A stretch of 37,847 nt of DNA, from assembly GCA_019639095.1 (NCBI GenBank), contig JAHBSN010000004.1, forward strand, positions 1 through 37,847. The letters run 5' to 3'. This DNA is from Actinomycetota bacterium (lineage in GTDB: Bacteria; Actinomycetota; Acidimicrobiia; Acidimicrobiales; Iamiaceae). Below, in pieces: positions 14,274 to 22,088 of this stretch. Below the pieces are notes generated by a model. It had not been told where the DNA came from. It did no database searches and saw only the letters and a program-made list of their open reading frames with translations. Numbering within the stretch: position 1 is the stretch's first letter; each line of letters starts with the position of its first letter. The position numbers and the translations under genes were made by a program.

Positions 14274-15536
14274 TCAGCCGGCCGTGCCCCTTCGCTCGAA
14301 GGCGAACCGGGCCCCGGTGGAGAACTCCGCCAGCGTGACCTCGTCGGGCTGGGTGGCCGGTTCGGCGGTGGGGTCGATCCGCACGGTCCACGCCGCCACC
14401 GCACCCGCGCCGGGGGCGGCGCGAGCAACGCGGGCCTGCGGCGCCAGGGCGGTCACGGCGGCCTCGAGCGCCCGGTCGCCGTCGTCGGCCAGCAGCGCGG
14501 CCCAGGTGAGCCCGTCGTCCTCGCGCAACGCCGGGCACGGGCCGAGCACGACCTCGAGCGCCTCGTCCCGGACATCGAGGTGGAGGTCGACGTACGAGCG
14601 GGGCAGGAACATCGGGTGGACCGCGAGCAGGGCGGCGATGCCGGCGAGGTCCGGCTCCAGCCCGAGCGCTCGGGCCAGGCGCTTGGCGGCGAGCCCGGCG
14701 ATCCCGGTGAGCTGCTTGCGGCCGATGGCGCGGGCCTCCTCACCGTCGGAGCGGTCGAGCACGTGCAGCAGGAACCCGCGGGAGAGCAGCTGTCCCTGGA
14801 GGCAGACCTCGTCGGCCAGCGCCGCCAGGGTGGCCGACGAGAACCGCTCCATCACCAGGTCGGGGTCGAGAGGCGCCGCGTAGTCCGTCCAGCCGTCGTC
14901 GGCGGGGAGGCCGACTGGCGGCACGGCGACCGGCAGGCGGGCGGCCGCCGACTCGGCGAGGCGAGCGGCCTGGGCGGGGTAGGGCAGGGGCTCGGCATCC
15001 GGCTCGATCGTCACCGTCCAGGCGCAGTGCGGCTGCCGGCCTGCGGGCGACCGGGGTGGCCGGTGCTCGGGCCGCATCCGAGCCCGGGGGTTGGTGGCCG
15101 CTGCGGTGGCGTCGAAGGTCGGGTCCTCGATCTCGTGGCACATCGTCCGCACGTAGTCGTCGCCCATCGGCTCCACGTCCATCAGGGCGCCGCAGTGGTC
15201 GAGGTGGAACCGGCCGTGGTGGTCGTCGAGCACCTCGTAGCGGAAGTCGAGGAACTCCGGCGGTGCGCCGACGTCGAGCTGCATGCCCTTGAAGATCACC
15301 TCCACCGTGTCGCCCTCGAAGGCGAGGAGCTGCTGGATGCGATGGGTGTAGATCGGGCTGGACGACATCCACTCGTCGATCGCGATGTCGCGCATGCCGT
15401 CGCGGCCGAACCGGCTGATCAGGTGCGGCATGCCCGACCGGTCGATCAGGTGCCCGGCCATGAGCAGCTCGCGGGCCAGCTCGGCCAGCTCGGCGTGGCT
15501 GCGACCAGACCAGGGGTCGGCGGCCCGATCGGTCAC
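14274..15536 (-). CDS. Uncharacterised 420-residue Cys/His-motif protein
   Basis: I do not recognise this family with confidence. The N-terminal 180 residues look the most constrained: GHLIDRSGMPHL, IAIDEWMSSSPIYTHRIQQL, then clustered Cys/His residues in HLDHCGALMDVEPMG (H114, C115), MCHEIEDPTFDA (C133, H134) and PHCAWTV (H170, C171), a layout that could bind a metal, cluster or thiol substrate. The remaining half is Ala/Leu-rich and mostly helical, without membrane segments. A loose similarity in layout to thiazoline-carboxylate-hydrolase-like proteins was noticed but not proven. The GTG start overlaps the preceding stop as GTGA, so it is made together with the carboxymuconolactone-decarboxylase-like protein and is part of the CYP51 operon. 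Confidence 0.75.
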   Translation of the reverse strand: MTDRAADPWSGRSHAELAELARELLMAGHLIDRSGMPHLISRFGRDGMRDIAIDEWMSSSPIYTHRIQQLLAFEGDTVEVIFKGMQLDVGAPPEFLDFRYEVLDDHHGRFHLDHCGALMDVEPMGDDYVRTMCHEIEDPTFDATAAATNPRARMRPEHRPPRSPAGRQPHCAWTVTIEPDAEPLPYPAQAARLAESAAARLPVAVPPVGLPADDGWTDYAAPLDPDLVMERFSSATLAALADEVCLQGQLLSRGFLLHVLDRSDGEEARAIGRKQLTGIAGLAAKRLARALGLEPDLAGIAALLAVHPMFLPRSYVDLHLDVRDEALEVVLGPCPALREDDGLTWAALLADDGDRALEAAVTALAPQARVARAAPGAGAVAAWTVRIDPTAEPATQPDEVTLAEFSTGARFAFERRGTAG

Positions 15537-15919
15537 GGCAGGTCGTCCTCGGCGGCGGCTGCCGAGCGCTCGTGGCGGCCGATGAGTGCCTCGACCTCGC
15601 TGTTGAGCTTGGCGGCGCGCGGCCACCCGGCGTAGTGGGCGAGGAAGACGACCAGGTATCGCAGGTCGTCCACCTGGAGCTCGCCCTTCGTGAGGGCGGC
15701 CTCGAGCTGGAGGGCGGCCACGTCCTCCAGGCCGCTCCCGGCGGCCATCCCGATCAGCAGCAGCCGGCGATCGCGCACCGACAGGCTGCCCTGGTCCCAC
15801 ACCTCGCCGAAGAGGTGGTCGACCGTCTGGACCTCGAACGGCTGGTTGGGGTCGAAGTCCCAGCCGTACACCTGGCGCATCAGGTCCTTGCCCCGCTCGC
15901 GGCGCTGGTCGTCGGTCAT
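15533..15919 (-). CDS. Carboxymuconolactone decarboxylase-family protein
   Basis: This 128-residue helical protein matches the CMD family: VYGWDFDPNQPFEVQTVDHL, SLSVRDRRLLLIGMAAGSG and LRYLVVFLAHYAGWPRAAKL. It lacks the CxxC pair of AhpD-type peroxidase members, so a decarboxylase or lactone-type or accessory role is likelier than redox activity. The retained His in LAHYAGWP lies where the family's active-site His is expected. The start overlaps the upstream dehydrogenase stop (ATGA) and its own stop overlaps the next start (GTGA). As I recall, the equivalent position in the mycobacterial cyp51 region (Rv0771) is also a CMD-family gene. Confidence 0.87.
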   Translation of the reverse strand: MTDDQRRERGKDLMRQVYGWDFDPNQPFEVQTVDHLFGEVWDQGSLSVRDRRLLLIGMAAGSGLEDVAALQLEAALTKGELQVDDLRYLVVFLAHYAGWPRAAKLNSEVEALIGRHERSAAAAEDDLP

Positions 15920-16782
15920 CGCTGGTCCTCCCGGGGGTGCGGGACGCCGAGGGCGGCGCCGAGGTGCTCGTGGGCCAGGGCGGCGAAGGGCAGGTCGACG
16001 CCCAGGTCTCGGCCGAGCTCGAGCGCCAGCTGCAGGTCCTTCTCGCCGAGGCCGCGGGTGTGCTCGAAGATGGGGCGGAGGCCATCGTCGGCGCCGAGCG
16101 CCGCCGCGGTGTCCCGCAGCATCACTGCGCCGGGCCCACCGGTCACGCGATCGGAGTGGCGGACCACCTCGCCGAGCAGGGCCAGATCGACGCCGGCGGC
16201 TTCGGCCAGCCGCAGGGCCTCGCCCACGGCGCCGTAGGACGCGAAGGTGATGAGGTTCCGCGCCAGCTTGGCCCGGGTGCCGGCGCCCACCGGTCCGAGG
16301 TGGGCCACGAGCGAGGCGAAGGCGCCCAGCGGCTCGCGGGCGATGGCCACCGCCTCGTCGCTGCCGCCCACCATGACGGCGAGCGTGCCCGCGGCCGCGC
16401 CCATGGCCCCGCCGCTCACCGGCGCATCGATGACGTGGACGCCGTGCGCGGCGGCCGCCTCGGCGAGGCGCGCCGGGGTGTCGGCCTCCACGGTCGAGTG
16501 GATGGCCACCACGGTGCCCGGCGCCGCGGTCGAGAGGATGCCGTCGGCGCCCGTGAGGACGTCGGTGACCTGGGCGTCGTCGCGCACCATGATCGAGATC
16601 ACGTCGGACCGCTCCGCCACCTCGGCCGGCGTGGCGGCCACGTGAACGCCACGTGCGGCGAACGACTCGGTGGCGGCGGGCACGGCATCGCACACCGTCA
16701 GCCCGGCCGGCCAGTCGGTGAGGCGGCGGGCCATCGGCTTGCCGATGTTGCCCAGGCCGATGAAGCCGGCTCGCGCCGTCAC
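15916..16782 (-). CDS. 3-hydroxyisobutyrate dehydrogenase-like NAD(P) enzyme
   Basis: This is a 288-residue member of the 6-phosphogluconate/beta-hydroxyacid dehydrogenase superfamily. It has the dinucleotide loop GFIGLGNIGKPMA (6-18), substrate loop DAPVSGGAMG (119-128) followed by GTLAVMVGG, and the catalytic-type Lys172 in AKLARNLITF. The C-terminal helical dimerisation half is complete. Members oxidise small beta-hydroxyacids; the actual substrate here is unknown. The GTG start overlaps the SDR stop by four bases (GTGA). The operon suggests oxidation of a hydroxyacid produced downstream of the aldehyde dehydrogenase. It corresponds by position and type to Rv0770 as I remember it. Confidence 0.9.
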   Translation of the reverse strand: MTARAGFIGLGNIGKPMARRLTDWPAGLTVCDAVPAATESFAARGVHVAATPAEVAERSDVISIMVRDDAQVTDVLTGADGILSTAAPGTVVAIHSTVEADTPARLAEAAAAHGVHVIDAPVSGGAMGAAAGTLAVMVGGSDEAVAIAREPLGAFASLVAHLGPVGAGTRAKLARNLITFASYGAVGEALRLAEAAGVDLALLGEVVRHSDRVTGGPGAVMLRDTAAALGADDGLRPIFEHTRGLGEKDLQLALELGRDLGVDLPFAALAHEHLGAALGVPHPREDQR

Positions 16783-17531
16783 GAGCGGAACACCTGTCCG
16801 CCGTCGACGTTGAAGATCTGCCCGGTCACCCACGACGCGTCGTCCGACAGCAGGAACAGGCACATCCCCACCATGTCCTCGGGCCGGCCCGGGCGCTTGA
16901 GCGCCAGGTCCTTCACGAGCGTCTCGATGTAGGCCTCGCCCACCTGGGCTCGGGTGGCGGCGGTGTCGGTGGGACCGGGGGCGATGGCGTTGATCCGGAT
17001 GTTGCGCCCGCCGAGCTCGTGGGCCAGCTGCTGGGTGAGCCCGTTGACCCCCACCTTGGCCAGGCCGTAGAAGCCCGAGTAGAGCCACGCCGCGGTGGAC
17101 GACTGGTTCACGATCGACCCGCCGCCGCGCTCGGCCATCGACTCGTAGCAGGCCCGGGTGCACAGGAGGGCTCCGTCCATGTTCACGCCCATGAACCGGC
17201 GGTAGTAGTCCCAATCCACGGTGAGGAGCAGGTCGAACTGCATCCCGCCGTAGATCGCGGCGTTGTTCACGAGGTGGTCGATGCCGCCGAACCGCTCGAT
17301 CGTGGCCGCGGCCATGGCCGCGGTGGACTCCGGGCTGGACACGTCCACCCGCACGAACGCGGCCTCGCCACCACCTGTCGCGGTGATCGATGCGGCCGTC
17401 TCCTCGCCCTTCTCGTCGAGGTCGGCCACCACCACCGATGCCCCCTCCGCGGCGAGGGCGCGGGCGTAGGCCTCGCCGATGCCCCCTGCTGCTCCGGTGA
17501 CGATCGCCACCTTCCCGTCGAACCTGCCCAT
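16779..17531 (-). CDS. Short-chain dehydrogenase/reductase
   Basis: This is a classical 250-residue SDR with the cofactor loop TGAAGGIG (12-19), the NNAA motif (89-92), a Ser at 144/145 (VNQSS) and the YxxxK pair Y155/K159. The acidic residue after the second strand (ADLDEKG) favours NAD over NADP. It ends DGGQVFRS. The substrate is not readable; a hydroxysteroid-, hydroxyacyl- or terpenoid-type alcohol is plausible from the neighbours. GAGGGGAAG a few bases before the ATG is a good ribosome binding site. It follows the aldehyde dehydrogenase after a 33-nt gap and overlaps the next gene. Confidence 0.92.
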   Translation of the reverse strand: MGRFDGKVAIVTGAAGGIGEAYARALAAEGASVVVADLDEKGEETAASITATGGGEAAFVRVDVSSPESTAAMAAATIERFGGIDHLVNNAAIYGGMQFDLLLTVDWDYYRRFMGVNMDGALLCTRACYESMAERGGGSIVNQSSTAAWLYSGFYGLAKVGVNGLTQQLAHELGGRNIRINAIAPGPTDTAATRAQVGEAYIETLVKDLALKRPGRPEDMVGMCLFLLSDDASWVTGQIFNVDGGQVFRS

Positions 17532-17547
17532 CGCTTCCCCTCGCTCG

Positions 17548-17565
17548 TCGATCTCGATCTCGATC
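17548..17565. repeat. (TCGATC)x3 short tandem repeat
   Basis: Three perfect copies of TCGATC fill the gap between the aldehyde dehydrogenase stop and the downstream SDR. It is too short to assign a role and may simply be a slippage-prone spacer. Confidence 0.6.
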
Positions 17566-19022
17566 TAGATGGCCTCGGCCACCGACTTGGTCTCCAGGTA
17601 CTCCTCGAACCCGGCCACGCCCATCTCCCGTCCGATGCCCGAGGCCTTGTAGCCGCCGAAGGGCACGTCGGCGGCGTACCAGACGCCGCCGTTGACGCTC
17701 ATCGTCCCCGTCCGCACGCGGCGCGCCACGCGCCAGGCCCGCTCGACGTCGGCGCTGTGCACCGCACCGGAGAGCCCGTAGGGCGAGTCGTTGGCGATGC
17801 GAACCGCATCGTCGTCCCCGTCGTGGGGGATGACCACCAGGACCGGCCCGAAGACCTCCTCGCGCGCCACGCGGGCGGAGTTGTCGAGCCCGGTCACCAG
17901 GGTCGGCTCCACGAAGAAGCCACGATCCATGCCCTCCGGCCGGCCGCCTCCGGTGGCGAAGGTGCCGCCCTCCTCGAGCGCCAGCCGGAGGTAGCCCTCC
18001 ACCCGTTCCCGCTGGCGGGCGGAGATCAGGGGTCCGCAGATCGTCCCGGGGGCCTGCGGATCGCGGGCGCCGAGCGCGGCCATGGTGGCGGCGGTTGCCT
18101 CCACGGCTTCGTCGTGGCGCGCCCGCGGCACGAGCAGGCGCGTGGTGATGGCGCAGCCCTGGCCGGCATGGGTGCAGGCTGTGTACGCCGCCAGGGCCGA
18201 GGCCGACGCCAGGTCGGCGTCGTCGAGGATCACGAACGCCGACTTGCCGCCCAGCTCGAGGAACATCCGCTTGAGCGTCTCGGCCGCACCGGCCATGACC
18301 CTGCGGCCCGTGGCGGTGGACCCCGTGAACGACACGAGATCCACGCGGGGATCGGTGGCGAGCGCCGCACCCAGGGCGTGGTCCGACGAGTTCACGACGT
18401 TGAGCACGCCCGCCGGCAGGTCGGTCTCTCGGGCGACGGCGCCCAGGGCGGCGGCCGCCCAGGGCGTGTCCGGGGCGGGCTTCAGGACCACCGTGCAGCC
18501 CGCGGCCAGCGCAGGACCGACCTTGGCCAGGTTGATCTGGTGCGGGAAGTTCCACGGGGTGATGGCGCCCACCACGCCCGCGGCCTCGCGCAGGACCCAG
18601 CGGCGGCTCGGGATCCCCGCCGGCGTGGCGTCGCCGAGGTCGCGCTGCCACTCGTAGCCGTCGGCCACGTCGGCCACGAAGCCGAGGTCGGCCACCGGGG
18701 CATCGAGCTGGGCGAGGGTGGTCAGGAAGCGGGGCGCGCCCACCTCGGCGATGGTGAGCTCGCGCAGCTCGTCGGCGTGGGCGGTGAGCGCGTCGCGCAG
18801 CTGGCGCACGCAGTGGACCCGGAAGGCATGGTCACGGGACCAGTCGGTCTCGTCGAAGGCGCGCCGGGCGGCGGCGATGGCGGCGTCGAGGTCCTCGCTC
18901 GTCGCGTCGGCAGCCTGGCCGAGCACCTCTTCGGTGGCGGGGTTCAGGGTGGCGAAGGTGGCCCCGGAGGACGACGGTCGGAGGTCGCCGTCGATCAGGT
19001 TGCGGTCGAGGCCGTCGATCAC
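17565..19022 (-). CDS. NAD(P)-dependent aldehyde dehydrogenase
   Basis: The 485-residue enzyme oxidises an aldehyde to its acid. The family motifs are complete: TPWNFP (155-160), the cofactor motif FTGSTATG (232-239), general base Glu256 in LELGGK, nucleophile Cys290 in AGQGC, and EVFGPVLVV. The ending GGYKASGIGREMGVAGFEEY is typical. The GTG start overlaps the stop of the SnoaL-like gene (GTGA). Within the operon it would act on aldehydes formed after P450 hydroxylation and alcohol oxidation. As I recall, aldA (Rv0768) occupies the equivalent place in the mycobacterial cyp51 region, though on the other strand. Confidence 0.93.
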   Translation of the reverse strand: MIDGLDRNLIDGDLRPSSSGATFATLNPATEEVLGQAADATSEDLDAAIAAARRAFDETDWSRDHAFRVHCVRQLRDALTAHADELRELTIAEVGAPRFLTTLAQLDAPVADLGFVADVADGYEWQRDLGDATPAGIPSRRWVLREAAGVVGAITPWNFPHQINLAKVGPALAAGCTVVLKPAPDTPWAAAALGAVARETDLPAGVLNVVNSSDHALGAALATDPRVDLVSFTGSTATGRRVMAGAAETLKRMFLELGGKSAFVILDDADLASASALAAYTACTHAGQGCAITTRLLVPRARHDEAVEATAATMAALGARDPQAPGTICGPLISARQRERVEGYLRLALEEGGTFATGGGRPEGMDRGFFVEPTLVTGLDNSARVAREEVFGPVLVVIPHDGDDDAVRIANDSPYGLSGAVHSADVERAWRVARRVRTGTMSVNGGVWYAADVPFGGYKASGIGREMGVAGFEEYLETKSVAEAI

Positions 19023-19582
19023 GAGGGCACGTCCCAGAGGCCCACCGGCGTGTCGGCCAGGAGGTAGTGGCCGGGGAGCTGTCCGGGCTGGAGCGAGCGC
19101 TCCATGCGCGCCGTCATCCCCGCCGACAGGGTCCCGTCGCCGATCATCTCCAGGAACACGGCGGCGGCGTTGCCGTAGTCGAACCAGTCCCGCTGCCAGG
19201 ACCACTGGAAGTCGCCGCCGTAGCGGAACCACGACCCGCCGATGCCCGCGACCTCGTAGTGGCTCCCATCGGCTCGGGTGGCATCGGCGATCTGGCGCCA
19301 GAAGCCCACCACGTGTCCCTTGGCGTCGTCGATGATCACCTCCTGGTACGGGTACTCCCACCCGCCGAGGCCGCCCATCTCGAGGCCCAGCGCAACCGAG
19401 CGGATCTCTTCACGGCCCACGGCCATGAAGTTCTCCTTCGGGCCGTAGTTCCAGCCGTAGGTGGCGTCCTCGGTGTAGAGGTCGGCCATCGGGCCCCAGT
19501 CGCCGGCGGCCTCGGCGTCCCGGTTGGCCTGGAGCCAGCGCTCCACCATCTCTTCGAGCTCGGCACGGGGGTAGGCGGGCAT
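19019..19582 (-). CDS. SnoaL-like (NTF2-fold) protein
   Basis: The 187-residue protein has an NTF2/SnoaL-like cone fold pattern: helix MVERWLQANRDAEAAGDWGP, then MADLYTEDATYGWNYGP, GREEIRSVAL, strand VIIDDAKGHVVGFWRQI and GGSWFRYGGDFQWSWQRDWF. Such proteins act as hydratases, isomerases or cyclases on small hydrophobic ligands, and the many Trp/Tyr residues fit a hydrophobic pocket. AAAGGA lies just upstream of the ATG. A 50-nt gap separates it from the CYP51-ferredoxin gene. It resembles, from memory, mycobacterial Rv0762c beside cyp51, whose function is also unknown. Confidence 0.82.
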   Translation of the reverse strand: MPAYPRAELEEMVERWLQANRDAEAAGDWGPMADLYTEDATYGWNYGPKENFMAVGREEIRSVALGLEMGGLGGWEYPYQEVIIDDAKGHVVGFWRQIADATRADGSHYEVAGIGGSWFRYGGDFQWSWQRDWFDYGNAAAVFLEMIGDGTLSAGMTARMERSLQPGQLPGHYLLADTPVGLWDVPS

Positions 19583-19632
19583 GGCGCGTCCTTTCGGAGG
19601 GTTCGGTCTCGGGTGGGTCGGCGGACCGGCGG

Positions 19633-21291
19633 TCAGTCGTCGACGATGGACAGGGCGTGGGTCGGGCAGAACCGGACGGCGGCCTCCACGGCCCCGCGCG
19701 CGTCGTCGCCCGGGCGGTCGTCGAGGATCGTGAGGTCGCCCTTCTTCGACACCTGGAGCACCGAGTGGGCCTCGCCCTCGCACACGGCGTGGCCCTGGCA
19801 CAGGTCTCGGTCGACCACCACCCGCCACCCGCTGGTGCGACCACCGGGCCGGGCGGCGGTCTCGCCTGCATCGAGCGGCCCGGCACCGGCCGGGCGTGGC
19901 GATGCGGCGCCCTCGGTGCGGCGGGCGAAGGTGGCCCGGCACGGCTGGGCGAGCTGGATCACCATCTTCGACAGGTCGTTGCGGTAGCTGTCGAGCGGCT
20001 GGGCCGCCTCGAAGCTCCAATCCTTCAGGAGCACCGAGAAGATCGCCTTCAGCTGCATCATGGCGAACGCCGCCCCCACGCACCGGTGGCGACCGGCACC
20101 GAAGGGGATCCAGTTCCAGGGGTTGGCCACGTCGGCGGCGGGATCCTCGGCGTAGCGGCCCGGTCGGAACGCATCGGCGTCGCCGAACGCCTCGGGGAGC
20201 CGGTTCGACACCCAGGGACTGGCGCCCACCATCTTCCCGGCGGGGATGTGGACCCCGGCCACGTCGAGGTCGACGTTGGCCACGCGCAGCAGCAGGATCA
20301 GCGGCGGGTGGAGGCGCAGCGCCTCCTTGATGGCGCCCTCCAGCCGAGGCATGGCGCGCAGCGCCTGGTAGGACACCTCGGCCCCGTCGGCGTAGAGCTC
20401 GTCGAGCTCGGCCACCACGGCGGCCAGCTCCTCGGGGTGGCGCAGCAGCTCGATGAGCGTCCAGGCCGCCGTGCCCGAGGTGGTGTGGTGCCCGGCGAAC
20501 ATCATCGAGATGAACATCCCGGTGATCATGTCGGCGTCGAAGCGCAGCGCCCCGTCGTCGTCCTTGATCGAGATCAGGACGTCGAGCAGGTCCCGCTCCT
20601 CGGGGTCGGCGGGCGGTCCCTCGGCGGTGCGACGGTCGATGATCTCCTGCACGAGCGCCACCATCTGGACGCGTGCGGCATCGCGGGCGTGGAACGACGG
20701 GATGTCGGCGTGGGCGTCCACGAAGGCGATCGCATCGGTGCCGCGCTCGAGGTCGTGGTACAGCTCGGCGAAGCGGTGGTCGAGGTCGAGCCGGAAGCGC
20801 CGACCGATCAGGCACGACGACGACGTGTAGATCGTGAGCTCGGCGAACCAGTCGAGCAGGTCGATCTCGCCGCTCCCGGCCTCCTCCCAGCGCGCCACCA
20901 TCTCCTCGACCTCGCGCTGGATGGTCTCGGCGTGGCCCCGCATGAACGAGTCCCGCAGCGCCTGGTTGTGCAGCATCTCGCGGCGGCGCTCGGGTGGGGC
21001 GTCGAACACGACGCCCTCGCCGAAGATCGGCTTCATGAACGGGTAGGCGGCGGCCTGGTCGAGGTCGTCGTCGGTGGCACGGAAGAAGACCTCGTTGGCC
21101 TCGGCCCCGGTGAGGAGCACCACCTCCTTGTCGGCGAGGCGGAACTCCCCGGCGTCGCCGCACTCGGCGCGGGTGCGCTCGAGCAGGCCGATCGGATCGA
21201 CGCGGAGCTCCTCGAGGTGCCCGGTTCCCCCGTGGTCGCCCGACACCTTGGGCGGGAGGGGCAGGTCGGTGGTGGTCTCGGTGGTGGTCAT
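19633..21291 (-). CDS. cyp51: CYP51-like P450 fused to a [3Fe-4S] ferredoxin
   Basis: The 552-residue polypeptide joins a CYP51 (sterol 14-alpha-demethylase type) P450 to its redox partner. Residues 1-457: the CYP51 B'-helix region YPFMKPIFGEGVVFDAPP (83-100), I-helix FAGHHTTS (265-272) with the HHT(S/T) hallmark, ExxR at E323-R326, and heme loop FGAGRHRCVG with Cys404. Residues 458-488 are an Ala/Gly/Pro/Thr linker. Residues 489-552 are a ferredoxin with C498, H501, C504 and C542-P; His replaces the central Cys, the pattern of P450-linked [3Fe-4S] ferredoxins. The parts resemble M. tuberculosis Rv0764c and Rv0763c, which are separate genes there. A similar CYP51-ferredoxin fusion is known in Methylococcus capsulatus. 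No ferredoxin reductase lies in the window. Confidence 0.93.
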   Translation of the reverse strand: MTTTETTTDLPLPPKVSGDHGGTGHLEELRVDPIGLLERTRAECGDAGEFRLADKEVVLLTGAEANEVFFRATDDDLDQAAAYPFMKPIFGEGVVFDAPPERRREMLHNQALRDSFMRGHAETIQREVEEMVARWEEAGSGEIDLLDWFAELTIYTSSSCLIGRRFRLDLDHRFAELYHDLERGTDAIAFVDAHADIPSFHARDAARVQMVALVQEIIDRRTAEGPPADPEERDLLDVLISIKDDDGALRFDADMITGMFISMMFAGHHTTSGTAAWTLIELLRHPEELAAVVAELDELYADGAEVSYQALRAMPRLEGAIKEALRLHPPLILLLRVANVDLDVAGVHIPAGKMVGASPWVSNRLPEAFGDADAFRPGRYAEDPAADVANPWNWIPFGAGRHRCVGAAFAMMQLKAIFSVLLKDWSFEAAQPLDSYRNDLSKMVIQLAQPCRATFARRTEGAASPRPAGAGPLDAGETAARPGGRTSGWRVVVDRDLCQGHAVCEGEAHSVLQVSKKGDLTILDDRPGDDARGAVEAAVRFCPTHALSIVDD

Positions 21292-21295
21292 CGGC

Positions 21296-22087
21296 TCACT
21301 CGTGGGTGCGATCGGCTCGGACGGGGGCTTCGGGCTGCACCTCGATGAGGGTCAGGTGGGTGCCCTTGGGCGCGGAGACCATCGCCACGATGGCGTCGGC
21401 CACGTTGCGGGGCCGCAGGGCGCCGTCGTGGCGCATGTGGCCCCACGCGGCCCAGTCGGCCACCACCGCGTTCACGGCGTCCTCGGACCACGTGGTGCCC
21501 TGCTCGGTGCTCGCCGGGCCGGGCCGGACCATGCCCACCCGCACGCCGGTGCCCTCGAGCTCCATCTGCATGGCCCGGGCCAGCCCCTCCATGCCGGCCT
21601 TGGCCGTCACGTACGCCGCCATGCGGGTGCGGGGGCGGACCACGACGTCGGAGGTCACGAACACCACGTCGCCGTGGCCCCGCCCGACCATCGCAGGTGC
21701 GAGGCGGGCGGCCAGCCGGTGGGCTCCCAGGAGGTTGACCTGCACCGACGCCGCGAAGTCGTCGGGGTCGGCACCCGCGCCGGTCATGATCTCCACCACA
21801 CCGGCGTTGTTGACGAGCACGTCGAGCGGCCCGAGGGCGTCGGCGGCGCGCTCGGCGAACTCGTCGATCGACGCCGGGTCGGCCAGGTCGAGCGGCAGGG
21901 CGAGCGCCTCGGCGCCGTCGGCGCGGAGCTGGGCCGCCAGGTCGGCGAGGCGCTCCACCCGGCGGGCGGCGAGGACCACCGGGTGCCCGGCGGCGGCCAG
22001 CGCGGCGGCGGTGGCGGCGCCGATGCCGGCCGAGGCGCCGGTGACCACCGCGGGTCGGAGCTCGGGGTGCGGGTCGAAGCGGGGCAC
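21296..22087 (-). CDS. Short-chain dehydrogenase beside CYP51
   Basis: This is a 263-residue SDR with TGASAGIG (16-23), NNAG (93-96), Ser146 and Y159/K163. AARRVERL after the second strand carries Arg residues that could favour NADP. The C-terminal region (VRPGPASTEQGTTW, then LTLIEVQPEAP) differs from the other SDR in the operon and presumably sets a different substrate. It lies between the two P450 genes with 1-nt and 4-nt gaps, so a product of either P450 is the likely substrate. By position it matches the oxidoreductase Rv0765c that lies beside mycobacterial cyp51, as I recall. Confidence 0.9.
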   Translation of the reverse strand: MPRFDPHPELRPAVVTGASAGIGAATAAALAAAGHPVVLAARRVERLADLAAQLRADGAEALALPLDLADPASIDEFAERAADALGPLDVLVNNAGVVEIMTGAGADPDDFAASVQVNLLGAHRLAARLAPAMVGRGHGDVVFVTSDVVVRPRTRMAAYVTAKAGMEGLARAMQMELEGTGVRVGMVRPGPASTEQGTTWSEDAVNAVVADWAAWGHMRHDGALRPRNVADAIVAMVSAPKGTHLTLIEVQPEAPVRADRTHE

Positions 22088-22088
22088 G

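Noticed and set aside
17548-17565. (TCGATC)3 as a phase-variation or regulator site
   Set aside because: Three hexamer copies in a non-coding gap are too few to support either; kept only as a short repeat.
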